Origin: JBDHDH01 sp039591615
Lineage (GTDB): Bacteria; Gemmatimonadota; Gemmatimonadetes; Gemmatimonadales; GWC2-71-9
Reading direction: 5' to 3'
NCBI GenBank assembly: GCA_039591615.1
Contig: JBDHDH010000011.1
Span: 1-64,000, forward strand
Length of the DNA: 64,000 nt
Position 1 is the first letter of the stretch. Each line of letters begins with the position of its first letter. Below, in pieces: positions 61,566 to 64,000 of this stretch. The notes under the pieces are model-generated. The model did no database searches. It had not been told where the DNA came from and was given only the letters and a program-made list of their open reading frames with translations. Both the position numbers and the translations under genes were made by a program.

Positions 61566-61590
61566 AGAGGCCCGACTTCCGGGCCCCTCT
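61566..61590. terminator. Hairpin between convergent genes
   Basis: AGAGG-CCCG and CGGG-CCCCTCT form a stem with a short loop between the converging tlpA-like and peroxiredoxin genes. The following bases are not T-rich, so strength is uncertain. Confidence 0.45.
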
Positions 61591-61611
61591 GACGTTCCGG
61601 CACGGGACGGT

Positions 61612-62214
61612 TCAGTCTGCCGGTTCCTCTTCGTCCTCCGCCCGCTGCGCGATTCGGTCCAGAGCCTCGCCCAACTCCACGTACGCCTGCGGATCGACCT
61701 CACGGAACGGAGCAGCCACCCAAGCGATCCGCCCCTCGTTGTCGACAACAAAGAGTGTTCGGTTATCGATCAGCCCCTGTTCCCCCCGATCCCTGAACGC
61801 CCCGTACAGCTGACCAACTTCCGACCCCTCATCACTGGCAAACAAGAACGGGAACTCGTCGTCCCGCGCCCACGAAGACAGCTCCTCTGGGGTATCGGTG
61901 CTGATGCCGATGAGGACGATGTCGCGTCCACCGCGAAAGAGCGTTGCGTACTGATCACGGTACGCATGCATTTGGATCGTTCAGCCGCGTGTCCTTGCCC
62001 GGAAAAAGAATGCGAGGACAACCGTCTTGCCGCGAAAGTCACTGAGCTTCACGGGGTCCCGGAGGACGCCGTAGCGAGTGGCCCCCGGGACCGCAAAGTC
62101 CGGCGCCAGAGTGCCCACTTCGAGCGGTGTGGCTGTTGTCTGGGCAAGGAGAGTCGATGGCACGATGGCCAGCACCGCCACACCCATCAGCAGACTACCT
62201 ATGCCGAGTCGCAT
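61612..62214 (-). CDS. Exported peroxiredoxin, candidate selenoprotein (in-frame TGA)
   Basis: One frame runs from ATG 62214 to 61612, interrupted only by TGA at 61981-61983. Read through, it gives 200 residues with a signal peptide (MRLGIGSLLMGVAVLAIVPSTLLAQ). A Prx/BCP-type domain follows: VGTLAPDFAVPG, VKLSDFRGKTVVLAFFF, then RTRG-U-TIQMHAYRDQY. Thr75 and residue 78 (TGA) occupy the TxxC site, where Cys is the peroxidatic residue. SDEGSEVGQLYGAF and TLFVVDNEGRIAWV complete the fold. There is no Cys at +5, so a 1-Cys type is suggested. A hairpin follows the TGA. The alternative is a nonsense mutation. Confidence 0.7.
61945..61966 (-). promoter_or_regulatory. Candidate bacterial SECIS hairpin
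   Basis: TGCGTAC (61966-61960) pairs perfectly with GTACGCA (61951-61945), with an 8-base loop CGTGATCA. The stem starts 15 bases after the TGA and the loop starts 22 bases after it. G is the second loop base. Both fit the accepted spacing and loop rule for bacterial SECIS elements. Confidence 0.55.
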
Positions 62215-62375
62215 GCGAAGTGCTCCAGAGGTCTGAAGGAAGAGTTGTCACAATATAGATGGAGAGTGCTCCAGCGGTCAGCAGCTCCGGCTTGGGGAAC
62301 TTTGCAGCTCAGTCCAATTACCACTGGACGACAACTGGCGCGCAACCAGCACCCCGCGCATCTTCACGGGGCCCT

Positions 62376-62696
62376 TTAGCCCATGCCCAGGAAACCTCCA
62401 CCCTTCTTGGTCGATCGGACCAACTCCAGCTGGATGAAGTGCGGTTCCTCCTCGCAGTTCGAGTACAGGAGCTCGACGAATCTCCTGGTGTGCGCAGCGG
62501 ACCGGTGACGCTTCGCGGCCTGTTCATCGGGAAACGCCATCGCATGAAAGAACGAACGACCATCTGCGGCGACGAACGCCCCATAGATGGTGTTCGGTTC
62601 GTTCGCCCGAATGTCGTCGACGAACTGGGTCACCACCTGCTGCACTTGGTCTACGGCGTCGGCCTTGACGCGGTATTGAACGAGCAGTCGGATCAT
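62376..62696 (-). CDS. Antibiotic-biosynthesis-monooxygenase-like small protein
   Basis: A 106-residue protein with GGAGG about 6 nt before ATG 62696. The sequence IRLLVQYRVKADAVDQVQQVVTQFVDDIR, then TIYGAFVAADGRSFFHAMAFPDEQAAKRHRSAAHTRRFVELL, fits the ABM dimeric alpha-beta barrel. Family members include quinone- and heme-degrading enzymes and some with no catalysis. No active-site residue can be named. The C-terminus (STKKGGGFLGMG) is flexible. It is divergent from the gene at 63001. Confidence 0.75.
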   Translation of the reverse strand: MIRLLVQYRVKADAVDQVQQVVTQFVDDIRANEPNTIYGAFVAADGRSFFHAMAFPDEQAAKRHRSAAHTRRFVELLYSNCEEEPHFIQLELVRSTKKGGGFLGMG

Positions 62697-63000
62697 CGGT
62701 CGCCTCCAAGAATGGCTCAGACCTCCTCGTCGCCGGGTCCCCACGGCCGGCTTCATATGACCAACCTGGCCGCGGTCAGCCCAAGACCGACGTGGGTGTC
62801 GAGCCTCACCACGGGGCGGAAAGTGGACGTGCCGCCAAACGCAAGCTACGGTGGCGCGGGACGATGGCAACGGCTTCTCGCCCGTCCAGCGAAGTCACCT
62901 TACTTTACGCAGGCATGCCTCGGGCGCCACCAGCCAAGCCGCGCCGGGCGCATGCCACTAGCCCTGCTCGGGTTTTGTCGGATCGGGTTGGAGGAACCTC
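62697..63000. other. Divergent intergenic region
   Basis: It lies between the ABM-like gene and the hypothetical gene at 63001 and should hold both promoters. No gene, clear box or repeat is seen. Confidence 0.4.
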
Positions 63001-63729
63001 ATGGTTTACGACGAAGGGTGTTATGGAGAGGTCACCTTGGGATCGCTTCCCGGCGACGTACAACAACGGCTCTTGGCTCTGCCAGGCGAATGGCTCGAGT
63101 ACGACGGCACCAGCGGCCGCATTGTTGTGCGACACACAGAGCCCACATCGCCGAACCTCCCCACCATCGTCTTCGAGCTGGTCCAAATGCTGTCAACGAT
63201 TCCGGCGGGTCTGCAGTCAGTCATCGCCGGCGGTGACTTTTTCGTGCACGTGGAGCACACGGGCGAATTCGTTCGCCTCCATGTTGAGTCAGGTGGTGGA
63301 TTGCACATCAACTGGGCCCATCCCAGCTTCACCCGTGCCAAGAAGCGCGCGTACTCCGGTGGGCAGGTGACCCCCATCGAACCCTACGTGCAGCGGTTGA
63401 ACGGCCGCGTGACGCTGGCCGTGCACGATCCAGCTTCCGCGGCTCGCGAGCTCCAGGCCCTGGCCGACACGTTCGAAGGCCTCTATCCGGAAGGCGAATA
63501 CCGGACCACTGCGGACGAATCGGCCGGCACGGTGAGGGTCGAGATGCAGGATGTGAACCTCGATAGTCAGGTTCTGGTAGACCGGCTGGAGCGATTGGCC
63601 AAGCCTCGGAGCCTCAGTGGAAGTGTGGTGGTGAGTGCGTTCGGCGAGCCGCAACCGGAACACGGCATTCGCTTTCTGTTCGAGAACGGCGAGATCTGGT
63701 TGCAGCGACCCCTGATGTGGCAGGAATAG
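63001..63729 (+). CDS. Hypothetical protein
   Basis: I do not recognise this 242-residue soluble protein. A GGAGG lies a few bases before ATG 63001. Two regions are visible: a beta-rich first half (LEYDGTSGRIVVRHTEPTSP, VIAGGDFFVHVEHTGEFVRLHVESGG) and a second with alternating strands and helices (RVTLAVHDPASAARELQALADTFEGLYP, SGSVVVSAFGEPQPEHGIRFLFENGEIWLQR). No signal peptide, membrane helix or known catalytic motif is seen. It lies 51 bases before an acyl-CoA dehydrogenase gene on the same strand and may be co-transcribed with it. Confidence 0.65.
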   Translation: MVYDEGCYGEVTLGSLPGDVQQRLLALPGEWLEYDGTSGRIVVRHTEPTSPNLPTIVFELVQMLSTIPAGLQSVIAGGDFFVHVEHTGEFVRLHVESGGGLHINWAHPSFTRAKKRAYSGGQVTPIEPYVQRLNGRVTLAVHDPASAARELQALADTFEGLYPEGEYRTTADESAGTVRVEMQDVNLDSQVLVDRLERLAKPRSLSGSVVVSAFGEPQPEHGIRFLFENGEIWLQRPLMWQE

Positions 63730-63780
63730 TGGCTCTTCGGCGACCCGTCGTCGACCGGCCCGAGCTAGAGGAGCATTGAG

Positions 63781-64000
63781 GTGCTGAACCATTTTCTCAC
63801 CGAGGAGCAAGAGACGATTCGCGATCTCGCACGGACGATCGCCCACAACGAGATCCGCCCAGTGGCCGCGCAGTACGACATCAGCGGGGACTTTCCCTGG
63901 CCCGTTGTAGAGAAGCTGGCCGCCGCCGATCTCTTTCGCGTATTCGTCGACGACGAATACGACGGCATCGCAGGCAACAGCCGAACACTGAACATGGTCC
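63781..64000 (+). CDS. Acyl-CoA dehydrogenase, N-terminal part only
   Basis: The first 73 residues run to the window edge from a GTG at 63781, with AGGAG about 7 nt upstream. The N-terminal helical domain is typical: LNHFLTEEQETIRDLARTIA, HNEIRPVAAQYDISGDFPW, VEKLAAADLFRVFVDDEYDG. These flavoenzymes make the alpha-beta double bond of acyl-CoA in beta-oxidation and related routes. The FAD and substrate sites are outside the window. The gene probably follows the hypothetical gene at 63001 in one transcript. Confidence 0.85.
   Translation, partial: MLNHFLTEEQETIRDLARTIAHNEIRPVAAQYDISGDFPWPVVEKLAAADLFRVFVDDEYDGIAGNSRTLNMV

Overview
This 64 kb window is GC-rich, densely coded bacterial DNA with no rRNA, tRNA, CRISPR array or insertion sequence that I can see. 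The gene content fits a member of Gemmatimonadota or a close relative. It includes a MacB-type permease without its ATPase, Ser/Thr kinases followed by membrane and TPR regions, secreted DUF2911, DUF5916 and DinB proteins, M28 peptidases and many secreted amidohydrolases. This assignment is inferred from family content, not from a marker tree.

Layout. Positions 1-6.5 kb hold an Ig-like lipoprotein cut by the edge, a beta-propeller-like lipoprotein, an amidohydrolase, a DUF2277 protein and a subtilase with a PKD domain. Positions 6.5-25 kb are mostly single genes for secreted or envelope proteins and transport: a SnoaL-amidohydrolase fusion, DinB, an alpha/beta hydrolase, an SLC1-type symporter, a histidine phosphatase, DUF2911, a kinase, a permease, a Pal-like lipoprotein, a nitrilase, a double cupin and a GT39 enzyme. 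Positions 25-40 kb hold two copies of a csp-rpsU cassette (the second followed by infA), an 886-residue coiled-coil protein, an M28 peptidase, two paralogous TPR-like proteins, and an operon resembling mhqO-mhqD for quinone detoxification. Positions 41.9-49.9 kb are a same-strand run of two radical SAM enzymes, a quinone reductase, a kinase-M23-PLP triple fusion and a small membrane protein. Positions 50-64 kb hold a DUF5916 protein, a diheme peroxidase, a kinase-TPR protein, an adenosine deaminase, a DsbD/TlpA redox pair, an exported peroxiredoxin, and the start of an acyl-CoA dehydrogenase.

Most notable. The peroxiredoxin at 61612-62214 has an in-frame TGA exactly where the peroxidatic Cys should be. 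A perfect 7-bp hairpin starts 15 nt after the TGA and has a G at the second loop position, so this is a candidate selenoprotein with a bacterial SECIS. Both csp genes share a conserved leader that contains a covarying terminator-like hairpin. Three genes (the coiled-coil gene and both TPR paralogues) have near-perfect TGTGA-N6-TCACA operators upstream, which suggests a small CRP/FNR-type regulon. A long imperfect hairpin at 4138-4219 is unexplained.

Five loci are broken: DUF4287/SRPBCC by a frameshift, a rhodanese by several 1-base losses, two CoA-transferase subunits fused by a deletion, a CPBP protease by Trp to TGA, and an Ig-domain fragment by a frameshift. This could be gene decay or indel errors in the assembly, and it calls for caution about any single-base claim, including the selenocysteine one.
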